A program made the translations under genes and the position numbers. A DNA stretch of 64,000 nt, from NCBI GenBank assembly GCA_945906795.1, contig CAMDRO010000001.1, positions 1 to 64,000 on the forward strand, read 5' to 3'. Numbering within the stretch: the stretch's first letter is position 1; each line of letters begins with the position of its first letter. The DNA is from Spirosoma fluviale. GTDB lineage: Bacteria; Bacteroidota; Bacteroidia; Cytophagales; Spirosomataceae. The notes beneath the pieces were generated by a model. It was not told the origin of the DNA and did no database searches. It saw nothing but the letters and a program-made list of their open reading frames with translations. Of the stretch, positions 40,580 through 50,658 are shown one piece after another.

Positions 40580-40624
40580 AGTCAATTTATTTAGGAGTGT
40601 TAATCACATTTAAATAAATTGACT
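40580..40624 (+). terminator. Long AT-rich hairpin between tRNA-Pro and tRNA-Arg (terminator or processing structure)
   Basis: 14-bp perfect inverted repeat AGTCAATTTATTTA / TAAATAAATTGACT, 17-nt loop, then TTTTA. Confidence 0.6.
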
Positions 40625-40635
40625 TTTTATTTATT

Positions 40636-40709
<74 letters not shown>

Positions 40710-40771
40710 CTTCAAATAATTTTTTTCAGCTATTTTATTCTTCTTGAAGAATAAATATAAAATTATAAGTA

Positions 40772-42055
40772 GTGTCTTGGAAAAAGTTTCTTTTATCGAT
40801 TAATAGCATTGGAATTTTATTACTATGGATGGGGCCTCCTCTCATTTATTTTATTAAGTCTTTGGTTATGCCGAATGTGGCTGGGTTTATATTTACTGGT
40901 TCGTTTTATGGACTTGGTATTTTAATGATGCTGATTTCCGTGAATAACAAATCAGGTTTCTTACCTAATTTGCATTTGTTGCTATTTGGCGGAATATTTT
41001 TTCTTATTTCACAGCTCTATTTATTTTTGTATAATTTTGAAAGGCAGAGTTTTTCTTTAGATTGTTCTAGTTTACTATTAATTTTATTATTTTTTTTTTA
41101 TTTGTTAAAAACTGATAATGAAATAAAAGAAATATTACCCTTTTGGATTTTTATTTTTACGCTAATTGTTAATTTATGTTTGTTATTTTCAATTTATAAT
41201 AATCCGCTTTATTCTTTTGGTGTTAGAGCTACAGTTCAATTTGGTTCTAATGATTTTACAGGTAATCCTTATGTTTATGCGAAAAATGGATTTGCTGGTT
41301 TTATTATTTCAATTTTAATCATAAAATTTAGAAATATTCCTAATAAATTCATCTCTAATTTTTTTACTCAATTTTTTTCACATGTTAATTTATGGTTAAG
41401 CGTAATAGTTATTTTTCTTACTCAGACTCGGTCAATATTTTTGTCTTTTGCCCTAATTTTAATACCACTTTTGTTTTTTTCTAAAAACAATAAATTAACA
41501 TTATCCCCAAAAGTTAATTACCCATCATATTTATTTTATTTTATTTTACTAATCGTATTTTTAATTATTAATGAAAAGTTTTTTATTTTAGATGTCATTT
41601 CTAATGTTTTATCACATTCTAATGAAATGTTTCTTAGTGCTATAAAAACAGCATTTTCAATGGGTAAAGTTTCTCAGGATGCCTCAGCAATGACCCGAGT
41701 ATTTACTTTAGAACATTTAATTAAAATAATTCAACAAAGTCCTGAAATTTTGTTATTTGGAGGAGGATATAGATTTCTATATTTGGATATTCCATTTCTT
41801 GAGGTATTAATTGATTTTGGCGTTTTAAGTTTTGTTATTTATATAGTTTTTAGCTTTTACATAATCAAATTTGCAATAAGGTCTATTTTTTCATATAATA
41901 TATTTCAGATATTCCTTGGGTTTATGGCTTTTCAGTTATTTATAGCCTCCTTTACAAGTGGCAGGCCTTTAGATTTTTCATTTTGGTCTTCGTATCTTAT
42001 TTTTATTCGATTTTTTGAAAATGATTTGTCTATTTTCAAATTGAAAACGGACTGA
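40772..42055 (+). CDS. O-antigen polymerase/ligase-like multi-TM protein (GTG start)
   Basis: 427 aa, many TM segments; location in a polysaccharide cluster; central FLTQTRSIFLSFALILIPLL. Confidence 0.75.
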   Translation: MSWKKFLLSINSIGILLLWMGPPLIYFIKSLVMPNVAGFIFTGSFYGLGILMMLISVNNKSGFLPNLHLLLFGGIFFLISQLYLFLYNFERQSFSLDCSSLLLILLFFFYLLKTDNEIKEILPFWIFIFTLIVNLCLLFSIYNNPLYSFGVRATVQFGSNDFTGNPYVYAKNGFAGFIISILIIKFRNIPNKFISNFFTQFFSHVNLWLSVIVIFLTQTRSIFLSFALILIPLLFFSKNNKLTLSPKVNYPSYLFYFILLIVFLIINEKFFILDVISNVLSHSNEMFLSAIKTAFSMGKVSQDASAMTRVFTLEHLIKIIQQSPEILLFGGGYRFLYLDIPFLEVLIDFGVLSFVIYIVFSFYIIKFAIRSIFSYNIFQIFLGFMAFQLFIASFTSGRPLDFSFWSSYLIFIRFFENDLSIFKLKTD

Positions 42056-42057
42056 TT

Positions 42058-43191
42058 ATGAAAATTTTAATTTTACATAATCAACTTTGGAGTCAATATA
42101 AATCTATTGTATTTGAAAAAATTAATAATTTTTGCATCCAAAATGGTGACGAATTATTAGTATTGCAAACAAGTATTTGTGAAAAATCACGTAAGAGTTT
42201 AATGGATTTCGATATAAATAATTTTAATTATAGCTATAAATTCGCCCTATTAAATAATAAATATTTAGAATCCACTAATTCATTTGTTACAACTTTTAAA
42301 TGGCTTAAGCATATATATCAGTATAAACCAGAAGTGGTTAATTTAACCGGTTATTCAGAACCTGGTACTTTATTTATTCTTATGATTTGTAGATTTTTAA
42401 AAATAAAAACAATCATAACTAATGAATCTGTCTACCATAAACAATCAGAAATTTTCGATATTTTATATAGTATAAAAAAAGCATATAAAGTTTTAATTTT
42501 TTATTTGACAGATTATTTTTTTAGTTATGGTTTGAATTCTAATGATTTTTTGTTTCGTCATAAAGTTGACAAAGTCAAAATTCTTTCATTTTTAAACTCA
42601 TTCGATTCCGAAAGGCTTGATCGGCTATCTATAATTAATTATAATCAATACGATAAATATTTCCTTTTTGTTGGACGAATTTCTTCTGAGAAAAACATAG
42701 AATTTTTAATTCAATTAGCTATAAATTTAAAAAATATTAATTCGGAAATTAAAATCAAAATAGTTGGTGATGGTCCCGAATTTGATAAATTTAATTCTGA
42801 AATTAGCATGAAAAATTTGACTAATATTCAGTTAATAGGGAGTGTTAAATGGGATAATTTGGGTGAATATTATTCTAAATCTTTAGGCTTGATTTTGCCA
42901 TCATACTTTGAACCTTGGGGAATGGTTGCGAATGAAGCTTTTTTCTATAATGTTCCTGTTATATGTTCTAAGTTTTGTGGTTGTGCAAATGATTTAGTAA
43001 TCAATGATTTTAATGGAATTGTTTTACAAGATTTTTCCTTATCTCTGCCGGATATTGATCTTACTTTTTTTATAAATTATTATTTAAATTTAAGAGCTCA
43101 ATTTATTTCCCATATTAAGTCAACTAATCATATTTTTGAACCAAATAGACTAAGTAGTGAGCAGTATCTGTCATTTAAAAAGGTAGTATGA
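42058..43191 (+). CDS. Glycosyltransferase (GT4/GT-B like)
   Basis: 377 aa; FLFVGRISSEKNIEFLIQLA, IKIVGDGPEFDKF, GLILPSYFEPWGMVANEAFFYNVPVI. Confidence 0.9.
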   Translation: MKILILHNQLWSQYKSIVFEKINNFCIQNGDELLVLQTSICEKSRKSLMDFDINNFNYSYKFALLNNKYLESTNSFVTTFKWLKHIYQYKPEVVNLTGYSEPGTLFILMICRFLKIKTIITNESVYHKQSEIFDILYSIKKAYKVLIFYLTDYFFSYGLNSNDFLFRHKVDKVKILSFLNSFDSERLDRLSIINYNQYDKYFLFVGRISSEKNIEFLIQLAINLKNINSEIKIKIVGDGPEFDKFNSEISMKNLTNIQLIGSVKWDNLGEYYSKSLGLILPSYFEPWGMVANEAFFYNVPVICSKFCGCANDLVINDFNGIVLQDFSLSLPDIDLTFFINYYLNLRAQFISHIKSTNHIFEPNRLSSEQYLSFKKVV

Positions 43192-44363
43192 TAGTTAACC
43201 AAAAGTTTAAAATACTTCATATTTGCTCATATTCCTGGGAGATTGGAGGTCCACCTAGTGTTATCTTTAATCTATCTAATTCTTTTAAGAGCCTTGTAGA
43301 TGCTGATATTACGTCGACAATAGCTTCTGATCATTCATTATATTCAAATTATCCTGGCCAAAGAATTTTTGTTTTTAAAAAGTCTTTACTGTCTCAAATC
43401 ATTCCTGATTTTTCCATTAAATCTTTTTTTTGGTTTAAAAAATATGCATACCGATATGATTTTGTTGTTGTTCATGGTCTATGGAATTTTGGTTCTATAT
43501 TGGCATTATTTTTAAATAAGAGAACGAGGTTAATCTTAACAATACATGGTTTTTTAGATCCGTATGTTTTTAAAAGGTCAATATTTAAAAAAAGTTTGTA
43601 TTGGTTTATTTTTCAAAAATATTGTTTTAAAAAAGCTGCGATCATACATGCAATAAGTTCCCAAGAAGAAATTTTATTAAAAAATATATTTCCTCAATTT
43701 AAAAACAAAATTAAGTTTATACCTAATGGGATTCAGGATCCAATTTCAAAGAATTCTCTAATTATCCCCAGTGAAAATTTTAAAAAATCAATTGATGTTT
43801 TTTTATCTGATTCAGAATATACATTTTTATACTTAGGCCGAATTAACAAAAAGAAAGGTATTGATTTGATTTTTGAAGCTTTTTTTTCCTTAGTTAAAAA
43901 ATATAGTTCTAACAACATTAAATTGATTATTGCCGGGCCAATAGATAACTATCAAATAGCGTTTGAAGAACTAAAAAACAGATTTAGACATTCAAATATT
44001 TTAGTTTTACCTTCTGTGATTTCTGAAGAAAAAACATATTTATTTAGTCAAGTTGATTCTTTTTTGCTTCCTTCTCATTCGGAAGGTTTTTCTATAGCTG
44101 CCTTAGAAGCAATTTCTTACGGAAAAGCTTGTATTTTTAGTAAAAATATTGGTTTTAGTGATGAGGCTTTAAAAGACAATGCAGCTCTTATATGTGATTT
44201 AAATATAAAATCTTTAGAAGAAAAAATGTCTCTTTTAATAAATAATATAGATTTAAACATTTTATTAAAAAAAAATAGTCGTAGTTTTTTTTTAGAGAAT
44301 TATCAAATAGATGATATTGCTAATAGATATTACAAGGAAATTATTTTAAGTGATGTTAAATAA
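43188..44363 (+). CDS. Glycosyltransferase (GT4/GT-B like)
   Basis: 391 aa; FLYLGRINKKKGIDLIFEAF, LIIAGPIDNY, SFLLPSHSEGFSIAALEAISYGKACI. Confidence 0.92.
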   Translation: MIVNQKFKILHICSYSWEIGGPPSVIFNLSNSFKSLVDADITSTIASDHSLYSNYPGQRIFVFKKSLLSQIIPDFSIKSFFWFKKYAYRYDFVVVHGLWNFGSILALFLNKRTRLILTIHGFLDPYVFKRSIFKKSLYWFIFQKYCFKKAAIIHAISSQEEILLKNIFPQFKNKIKFIPNGIQDPISKNSLIIPSENFKKSIDVFLSDSEYTFLYLGRINKKKGIDLIFEAFFSLVKKYSSNNIKLIIAGPIDNYQIAFEELKNRFRHSNILVLPSVISEEKTYLFSQVDSFLLPSHSEGFSIAALEAISYGKACIFSKNIGFSDEALKDNAALICDLNIKSLEEKMSLLINNIDLNILLKKNSRSFFLENYQIDDIANRYYKEIILSDVK

Positions 44364-45249
44364 TAATATAGGTGTTATCTTATTGGTTTATAATGAAGAA
44401 ATTCATCTAAAACGTTGTTTAGATAATTTACTTTTACTCACGTCTAATATTTATGTGATAGACTCTTTTTCAACTGATAAAACACTTGATATTTTAAATG
44501 AATATGATATTAAATTTATTCAAAATAGATTCATAAATCATTCTAATCAGCTTAATTTTGCTATAAATAGTTTTCCTTTTTATACAAATTATATTTTACG
44601 AGTAGACTGTGATGAGATATTGTCCATTGAATTGATCAATGAGATTAAAACTTCTAAATTGTTAGATATTAATTCTAAATGGTCAGGATTTTATATTAAG
44701 CGTAAAGTAAAATTTTTAAACAAAATATTAAATTATGGCAATATTAACCCTGTATGGTTGCTTCGATTATGGAAAAGGGGAAAGGGGATTTGCGATGATA
44801 AGTTGATGGACGAAAAAATTATTGTTACTGATGAAAAAACGGCAAGATTGCAAAATATTATCATCGACTATAATTTAAATAATTTGACTTGGTGGACAAA
44901 TAAGCATAATAATTACTCAAATCGTGAAGCTTTAGAAATTTTAAAATTCAAACATTTAGACTATATTAATTCTTTTAGAGGCGATTATTATTCAATTGAT
45001 TATTTTATTTATATTTTAAAATTTTTTTATAATAAAGCTCCTATTTTTTTTAGGTCATTCTTATTATTTTTTTATTCTTATTTTTTGAAACTTGGGGTAT
45101 TGGATGGAGTCCCTGGATTTATTTGGAATGTATTACAAGTCTTTTGGTATCGTTATTTAGTTGATGTGAAAGTTTATGAATTTGAACGCTTGCATGATTT
45201 CAATAAGGAAAATATTAAAGTAGAATTAAATAAAATAGATGGGAAATAA
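44350..45249 (+). CDS. Glycosyltransferase family 2
   Basis: 299 aa; GVILLVYNEEIHLKRCLDNLL, VIDSFSTDKTLDIL, YILRVDCDEILSIE. Confidence 0.92.
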   Translation: MMLNNNIGVILLVYNEEIHLKRCLDNLLLLTSNIYVIDSFSTDKTLDILNEYDIKFIQNRFINHSNQLNFAINSFPFYTNYILRVDCDEILSIELINEIKTSKLLDINSKWSGFYIKRKVKFLNKILNYGNINPVWLLRLWKRGKGICDDKLMDEKIIVTDEKTARLQNIIIDYNLNNLTWWTNKHNNYSNREALEILKFKHLDYINSFRGDYYSIDYFIYILKFFYNKAPIFFRSFLLFFYSYFLKLGVLDGVPGFIWNVLQVFWYRYLVDVKVYEFERLHDFNKENIKVELNKIDGK

Positions 45250-45796
45250 AGTAATTGATTTTGATAACTTTAAAGATGAAGTTTCTCCTGGAATTTTCCA
45301 AAAAATTCGGTACGCTTTTTGGTTATTAATTTCCAATATTTTTTTCTTAACAAATATCCCTTATCCTAACAATTTTAAAGTACTTATTCTCAAATTTTTT
45401 GGAGGTAAAATTGGCGATAAAGTTGTCATTAAACCATGGGTTAAAATAAAGTTTCCTTGGATGTTAACCTTAGGTAATGCAGTTTGGTTAGGTGAATCTG
45501 TTTGGATTGACAATATTTCTGAAGTTAACATAGGAAATAATGTGTGCATATCACAAGGTGCTTTATTAATTACCGGAAATCATAATTATTCAAGTGAATA
45601 TTTTGAACTAATCTCCAAACCAATAACAATTGAAGAAGGGGTTTGGGTTTGCGCTAAATCTATTGTAGTAGGAGGAATAACTATTCACTCACATGCCATT
45701 TTGGCTATTCATTCAATGGCATTAGAAGATTTAAAATCATATTCAATTTATCGTGGTAATCCCGCAGTTCATATTAAAAATCGTATTATAAAATGA
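45239..45796 (+). CDS. WcaF-like left-handed beta-helix acetyltransferase
   Basis: 185 aa; hexapeptide-type IGNNVCISQGALLITGNHNYSS...GVWVCAKSIVVGGITIHSHAILA. Confidence 0.9.
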   Translation: MGNKVIDFDNFKDEVSPGIFQKIRYAFWLLISNIFFLTNIPYPNNFKVLILKFFGGKIGDKVVIKPWVKIKFPWMLTLGNAVWLGESVWIDNISEVNIGNNVCISQGALLITGNHNYSSEYFELISKPITIEEGVWVCAKSIVVGGITIHSHAILAIHSMALEDLKSYSIYRGNPAVHIKNRIIK

Positions 45797-46971
45797 AACA
45801 ATTTATATCGTTATTTAGTCAAGTAGAGTTTCAAATTGTTATATCATTTATTGTTTCAATGGTAATTACAATTACTGCGATACCCGTCATTATTAATATT
45901 TCAAAGTTAAAAGATTTAATGGCAGAAATAGATATTCGGAGTTCTCATGAAGAATTAACTCCTACCTTAGGTGGTGTCGCTATTTTTGCTGCTACCTTAA
46001 TTAGTTATTTTTTGTGGAAAATTCCTTCTGAGGGTAATGAAATTCATTTAGCTGTTTCTTCTTTAATCATTTTGTTTTTTTTAGGAATAAAAGATGATAT
46101 ATTAATTCTGTCTCCCCAAAAGAAGATTTTAATTCAAATTGCTGCTTCTTTATTATTAATTACACTGGGTGATTTGAGAATCACTAATTTATATGGACTT
46201 CTAGGATATAATTCAATTTCATATTTACCAGGTGTTGTATTAACTACTTTTATATTTATTGTTTTAACTAATGCTGTCAATTTAATTGATGGGATTGATG
46301 GCTTAGCTGGATCTTTTGGATTTTTAGCATCTATTTGTTTTGCTATTCTTTTTTATAAACTTAGTTTATATGCTTATGTGATTTTATCAGTATCTCTTGG
46401 TGGTTCGTTGCTTGGTTTTTTAAGATATAATTTTTCAATAAAAAATAAAATATTCATGGGTGATACCGGTTCTTTAATTTTAGGTTTTCTCATTTCTTTT
46501 TTTTCTATAAAATATATTACAATCAATAGTTCATATGCATATGATTCAAGGTTAGAAAATGACGCGCCTTTGATCGTAATGGTTATATTAATATTGCCCT
46601 TATTTGATACATTAAGAATGTTTTCACTTCGATTATTTTCAGGTAAATCTCCATTTAAAGGTGATAGAAATCATTTCCATCATATTTTATTGGATCGAGG
46701 ATTGAGTCATTGGAATTCGACTATTATTTTTTTAGTTTTTAATTTATTAGCTATTTACTTTTATAGTGAATTTTCTGACCAATTTTCAAACAATATGAAT
46801 TTTATTCTATATTTTTTATTTTTCATCTTATATTGTTTAGTAGCTTATTTTTTATCTAGAAATATTTCTAAAGTAAATGGGGTCAACTCTCAATATACTA
46901 AAATAAATAAATTGAAGCGATTGGAATTAGCAGAAGAGAAAAAAGCAAATTTAAATAATCAGAATAATTAA
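45793..46971 (+). CDS. Polyprenyl-phosphate HexNAc-1-phosphate transferase (WecA/TagO/MraY family)
   Basis: 392 aa; TPTLGGVAIF, GIKDDI, NAVNLIDGIDGLAGSFGF, MGDTGSLILGF, GDRNHFHHILLDRG. Confidence 0.93.
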   Translation: MKQFISLFSQVEFQIVISFIVSMVITITAIPVIINISKLKDLMAEIDIRSSHEELTPTLGGVAIFAATLISYFLWKIPSEGNEIHLAVSSLIILFFLGIKDDILILSPQKKILIQIAASLLLITLGDLRITNLYGLLGYNSISYLPGVVLTTFIFIVLTNAVNLIDGIDGLAGSFGFLASICFAILFYKLSLYAYVILSVSLGGSLLGFLRYNFSIKNKIFMGDTGSLILGFLISFFSIKYITINSSYAYDSRLENDAPLIVMVILILPLFDTLRMFSLRLFSGKSPFKGDRNHFHHILLDRGLSHWNSTIIFLVFNLLAIYFYSEFSDQFSNNMNFILYFLFFILYCLVAYFLSRNISKVNGVNSQYTKINKLKRLELAEEKKANLNNQNN

Positions 46972-46994
46972 CTGATTTCTATTTAGTTATTTTA

Positions 46995-48095
46995 TTGAAT
47001 AATAGCCTTTTATTTATGAATGAACTTATCACATTAAGAAATAAAATTGATGAAATAGATGATTCTATTTTAGAATTATTGAAAAAACGGATGGATATTG
47101 TCGATTTAGTTGGCCAATTAAAACGAAATAACAATACTGTTATATACCATCCTGACCGTGAAAAAGAAATCATTGAACGGTTGATTAGTCACGATCTTGG
47201 AAAATTGACAAAATCTGCCGTCGAAGCAATTTATTTAGAAATATTTGGTGTTTCTCGTAATCTTGAATTGCCAGAATTAATTTCATACTTAGGGCCTGAA
47301 GGTAGTTTTACTCATCAAGCAGCCGAAAATCGGTTTGGTGCTATTGCAGAATATGTTTCATTGCCCAACATTAAATCTGTTTTTGAATCCGTAGAAACAG
47401 GTAGAGTAAAATATGGTATTGTACCCATTGAAAATAATCAAGAAGGCATGGTGAAAGAAACCATGGATTTATTAAATGAAAAGAACCTTTTCATCATTGC
47501 AGAAATCATCATTCCTGTTAATTTTTGTATTGCAACAAAAGTTAATCATTTTAATGATATTACTAAAATATATTCAAAAGACATAGCATTCAATCAATGT
47601 AAAGGATTCTTGAATGATTATTTTGGAAGTAAGCAAGTAGATTTTTTCACTCAATTAGAATCCACTTCCCAAGCTGCTAAATTGGCCAGTGAAGAAAATG
47701 GAGCAGCAGCCTTATGTTCTCATATTGCAGCAAAAATTTATAATGTCCCTATACTATTTGATAACATTCAAGATAATGAGTCTAATCAAACTAGGTTTTA
47801 TATTCTTTCCAAAGTTGATAATCTTAAATTGTCTAAAAAGGATAAAACTACGCTTGCAGTTAAATTAAAAAATGATGATAAGCCTGGGGCTTTATTGGGG
47901 CTTTTACAAGATTTTGAATCCTATGGAGTCAATTTGTTGAAAATTGAATCAAGGCCATTCAAAGACACCAAAGATTTTAAGTTTTGGTTCTTTATTGACA
48001 TAGAAGGGAATATACTTGAGGATCCAATAAAAGAGGTTATTTTAAAGAGGGGAGATGAAATTAAGTTTCTAGGTAGTTATTTGCAAACTATTTAG
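46995..48095 (+). CDS. pheA: Bifunctional chorismate mutase / prephenate dehydratase
   Basis: 366 aa; N-terminal CM helix LRNKIDEIDDSILELLKKRMDIV; YLGPEGSFTHQAAE; C-terminal ACT LLKIESRPFKDTKDFKFWFFIDIEG. Confidence 0.94.
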   Translation: MNNSLLFMNELITLRNKIDEIDDSILELLKKRMDIVDLVGQLKRNNNTVIYHPDREKEIIERLISHDLGKLTKSAVEAIYLEIFGVSRNLELPELISYLGPEGSFTHQAAENRFGAIAEYVSLPNIKSVFESVETGRVKYGIVPIENNQEGMVKETMDLLNEKNLFIIAEIIIPVNFCIATKVNHFNDITKIYSKDIAFNQCKGFLNDYFGSKQVDFFTQLESTSQAAKLASEENGAAALCSHIAAKIYNVPILFDNIQDNESNQTRFYILSKVDNLKLSKKDKTTLAVKLKNDDKPGALLGLLQDFESYGVNLLKIESRPFKDTKDFKFWFFIDIEGNILEDPIKEVILKRGDEIKFLGSYLQTI

Positions 48096-49004
48096 CTTAC
48101 GAACAATTTCTATATCTTTAGTAATTTGATCAATTAAATCTTGAATTTTATTGAATTTGATTTCATTTCTAATCCTATCATAAAAAATTATAGATATATT
48201 TTGACCATACACAGATTGATTATAGTCTAATATGTGTGTTTCTATGGATATCGTACTTGACTTTTGAACACTTGGTTTAGTTCCTATATTAGTAATACTT
48301 ACATGTTCTTTGTCTTTGATTTTTGTTATGGTATAATAAACTCCATTTTTAGGAATAATTTTCTCAAGACTGTTATATGCAATATTGGCTGTAGGAAAGC
48401 CTAATTTTCTTCCTAATTGCATACCTTTAACTACTTTACCACTAATCGTAAATGTATGTCCTAGTAATTTGTTTGCATTAATGATATCTCCATTTAGTAT
48501 TGCTTCTTTTATTCTAGTTGAACTAATTGTTTTCTTATCTTCTTTTGATGCTATAATCAATTCGGCTTTTATATCTTTAAAGTTTTCATTTATATACTCA
48601 TACGTACCCTCTCTATTTTTGCCAAAATGATTATCATATCCAAAAACAATATAATTTACTTTAAATACTGAAATAAGAATTTCGTTAATAAATCTAGATA
48701 GAATTAAATTAGCTATATATTCATTGAATTCTACAACAAATAAATAGTCTAATTCGGTTTTTTTAAATAATTCTATTTTTTCTTTACTATTAGTAATTTG
48801 AAGATCTATGATATCTTTTGAAAAATAGGAAGCAGGTGAATTTGAAAAAGTTATAATAATTGATTTTATTTTTTTTTCTTTTGCAATTGCAATTACTCGA
48901 TTTATGACTGAAGAATGTCCCACATGAACTCCATCAAACATGCCGACTGATACTACAGAATTTTTAATAGTACTTATATTTTTAAAACTTCTATATAACT
49001 TCAT
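48069..49004 (-). CDS. ribF: Bifunctional riboflavin kinase/FAD synthetase
   Basis: 311 aa; VSVGMFDGVHVGHSSVI, GYDNHFGKNREG, GKVVKGMQLGRKLGFPTANI. Confidence 0.94.
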   Translation of the reverse strand: MKLYRSFKNISTIKNSVVSVGMFDGVHVGHSSVINRVIAIAKEKKIKSIIITFSNSPASYFSKDIIDLQITNSKEKIELFKKTELDYLFVVEFNEYIANLILSRFINEILISVFKVNYIVFGYDNHFGKNREGTYEYINENFKDIKAELIIASKEDKKTISSTRIKEAILNGDIINANKLLGHTFTISGKVVKGMQLGRKLGFPTANIAYNSLEKIIPKNGVYYTITKIKDKEHVSITNIGTKPSVQKSSTISIETHILDYNQSVYGQNISIIFYDRIRNEIKFNKIQDLIDQITKDIEIVRKLNSLQITT

Positions 49005-49674
49005 GATTTTCTACTTTGAAATTTTCAATTGACATCGAATTTTCAACTGAATATTCACCTATTTGAGTTCTTATAAGTGAATTTAAATATGCGCCTGAAT
49101 TTAGCTTCTGTCCAAAATCTCTGACAATGCTCCTTATATAAGTACCTTTAGTACAAGCTATTTTAAATTTTACTTCTGGCATGGCTATTTCCAATATATC
49201 AAATGTATACACATTGATTTCTCGCCATTTTATTTGTAATTCAGCCTCCTTTATACCTGCTCTGGCATGTTTATATAGTCTTTCTCCATTTAATTTGACA
49301 GCTGAATATATGGGTGGTAGTTGTTGAGAATACCCAATAAAAGAACTTGCACAAGTTAAGATGTTTTCTATGGTTATATGAGCTATTGGATATTCTTGAT
49401 CTACTTCAGTTTCTAAATCGATGGATGGTGTTGTTTTCCCTAATATGAATGACCCTTCATAGGTTTTAGGTAATTCTTGAAAGTAATCTATCTTTTTTGT
49501 GTATTTACCCACACACAAAATTAACAAACCAGTGGCTAGGGGATCCAAGGTTCCAGCATGTCCAATTTTTTTGAATTGGCCTAGATTTTTTAATTTTTTG
49601 ACTACATCAAATGAAGTCCAAAATTTTGGTTTATTTATCAGATAAAATTTATCTTCAACAGGTGCTATTTCCAA
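48991..49674 (-). CDS. truB: tRNA pseudouridine(55) synthase
   Basis: 227 aa; INKPKFWTSFDVVKKLK, KIGHAGTLDPLATGLLILCVGKYTK. Confidence 0.96.
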   Translation of the reverse strand: MEIAPVEDKFYLINKPKFWTSFDVVKKLKNLGQFKKIGHAGTLDPLATGLLILCVGKYTKKIDYFQELPKTYEGSFILGKTTPSIDLETEVDQEYPIAHITIENILTCASSFIGYSQQLPPIYSAVKLNGERLYKHARAGIKEAELQIKWREINVYTFDILEIAMPEVKFKIACTKGTYIRSIVRDFGQKLNSGAYLNSLIRTQIGEYSVENSMSIENFKVENHEVI

Positions 49675-50450
49675 GATAAATATATAATTAAACTGATTCC
49701 GATGATAACTCTATAATATCCAAAATACTTAAATCCGTATCTATGAACAATAGCCACCATCCATTTAATAGTGAACAATGCAACAATAAAACTAATTACA
49801 TAGCCTAAGTATAATTGATAAGAATATTTGCCAAATAAGTACTCATTAACATGATCTTTATAATCTAATATTTTTTTAGCATTTGCTCCTAAAATTGTTG
49901 GTATACCGAGCAAAAATGAATATTCAATGGCTGATTTTGAAGTTAATCCACTTAATCGGCCCCCTATAATGGTGGCGCCAGATCTTGATACTCCTGGAAT
50001 CATCGCTAAGCATTGATATAGTCCAATTTTAAATGATTGCAAATAGGTAATTTTAATAATTTCATGGTCACTTGCACTTTCCTTTACCCAATCTTCAAAT
50101 TTAATCAAAACAACTCCTCCTATAATCCAAGATATAGCAATAAACCAATATCCTTCAAATATAGATTCCATCAAGTCATCTAATAATAAACCAAAAATAA
50201 TAGCAGGAATGAAAGACGTAATTAAATATAGGTAAATGTTTATTCCGGAAATTAATCTTTTATAATAAAGAATTGGAACTGCACTAATCGCACCTAATTG
50301 TATAAATATGATAAAAAAATTTAAAAATTCAGAAGAATTTATGCTTAATAAATACCTGCCCATTATTAAATGTGCTGTAGATGAAATTGGCAAAAATTCT
50401 GTAATTCCTTCTGTAATCCCTAAAATAATGGTCTGAAATGTTTCTAACAT
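49665..50450 (-). CDS. uppP: Undecaprenyl-diphosphatase (BacA/UppP)
   Basis: 261 aa; GITEGITEFLPISSTAHLIM, PGVSRSGATIIGGRLSGL. Confidence 0.95.
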   Translation of the reverse strand: MLETFQTIILGITEGITEFLPISSTAHLIMGRYLLSINSSEFLNFFIIFIQLGAISAVPILYYKRLISGINIYLYLITSFIPAIIFGLLLDDLMESIFEGYWFIAISWIIGGVVLIKFEDWVKESASDHEIIKITYLQSFKIGLYQCLAMIPGVSRSGATIIGGRLSGLTSKSAIEYSFLLGIPTILGANAKKILDYKDHVNEYLFGKYSYQLYLGYVISFIVALFTIKWMVAIVHRYGFKYFGYYRVIIGISLIIYLSWK

Positions 50451-50656
50451 TATTTTTTGAAATTAAATAAAGAATAAATAGGTATAAATACGCCAATGAG
50501 TACAATTATAGGGCCTAACGTAATACCTAACAAACCAAATCCAAAGGGTTCCTTATCTAAAGTCATGATGAATAATCCAATGACCATAATGATAATACCT
50601 GTGATTAATATATAGATACGTTTTGAATCTAATGGGAATTTTCTTGATTTTTCCAT
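50450..50656 (-). CDS. DUF3098-like small membrane protein
   Basis: 68 aa, two TM segments, between ftsX and uppP in the typical Bacteroidota order. Confidence 0.75.
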   Translation of the reverse strand: MEKSRKFPLDSKRIYILITGIIIMVIGLFIMTLDKEPFGFGLLGITLGPIIVLIGVFIPIYSLFNFKK

Positions 50657-50658
50657 GG

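Noticed and set aside
40379-40585. Minus-strand 68-aa ORF
   Set aside because: It lies across tRNA-Ser and tRNA-Pro; a well-known type of false ORF.
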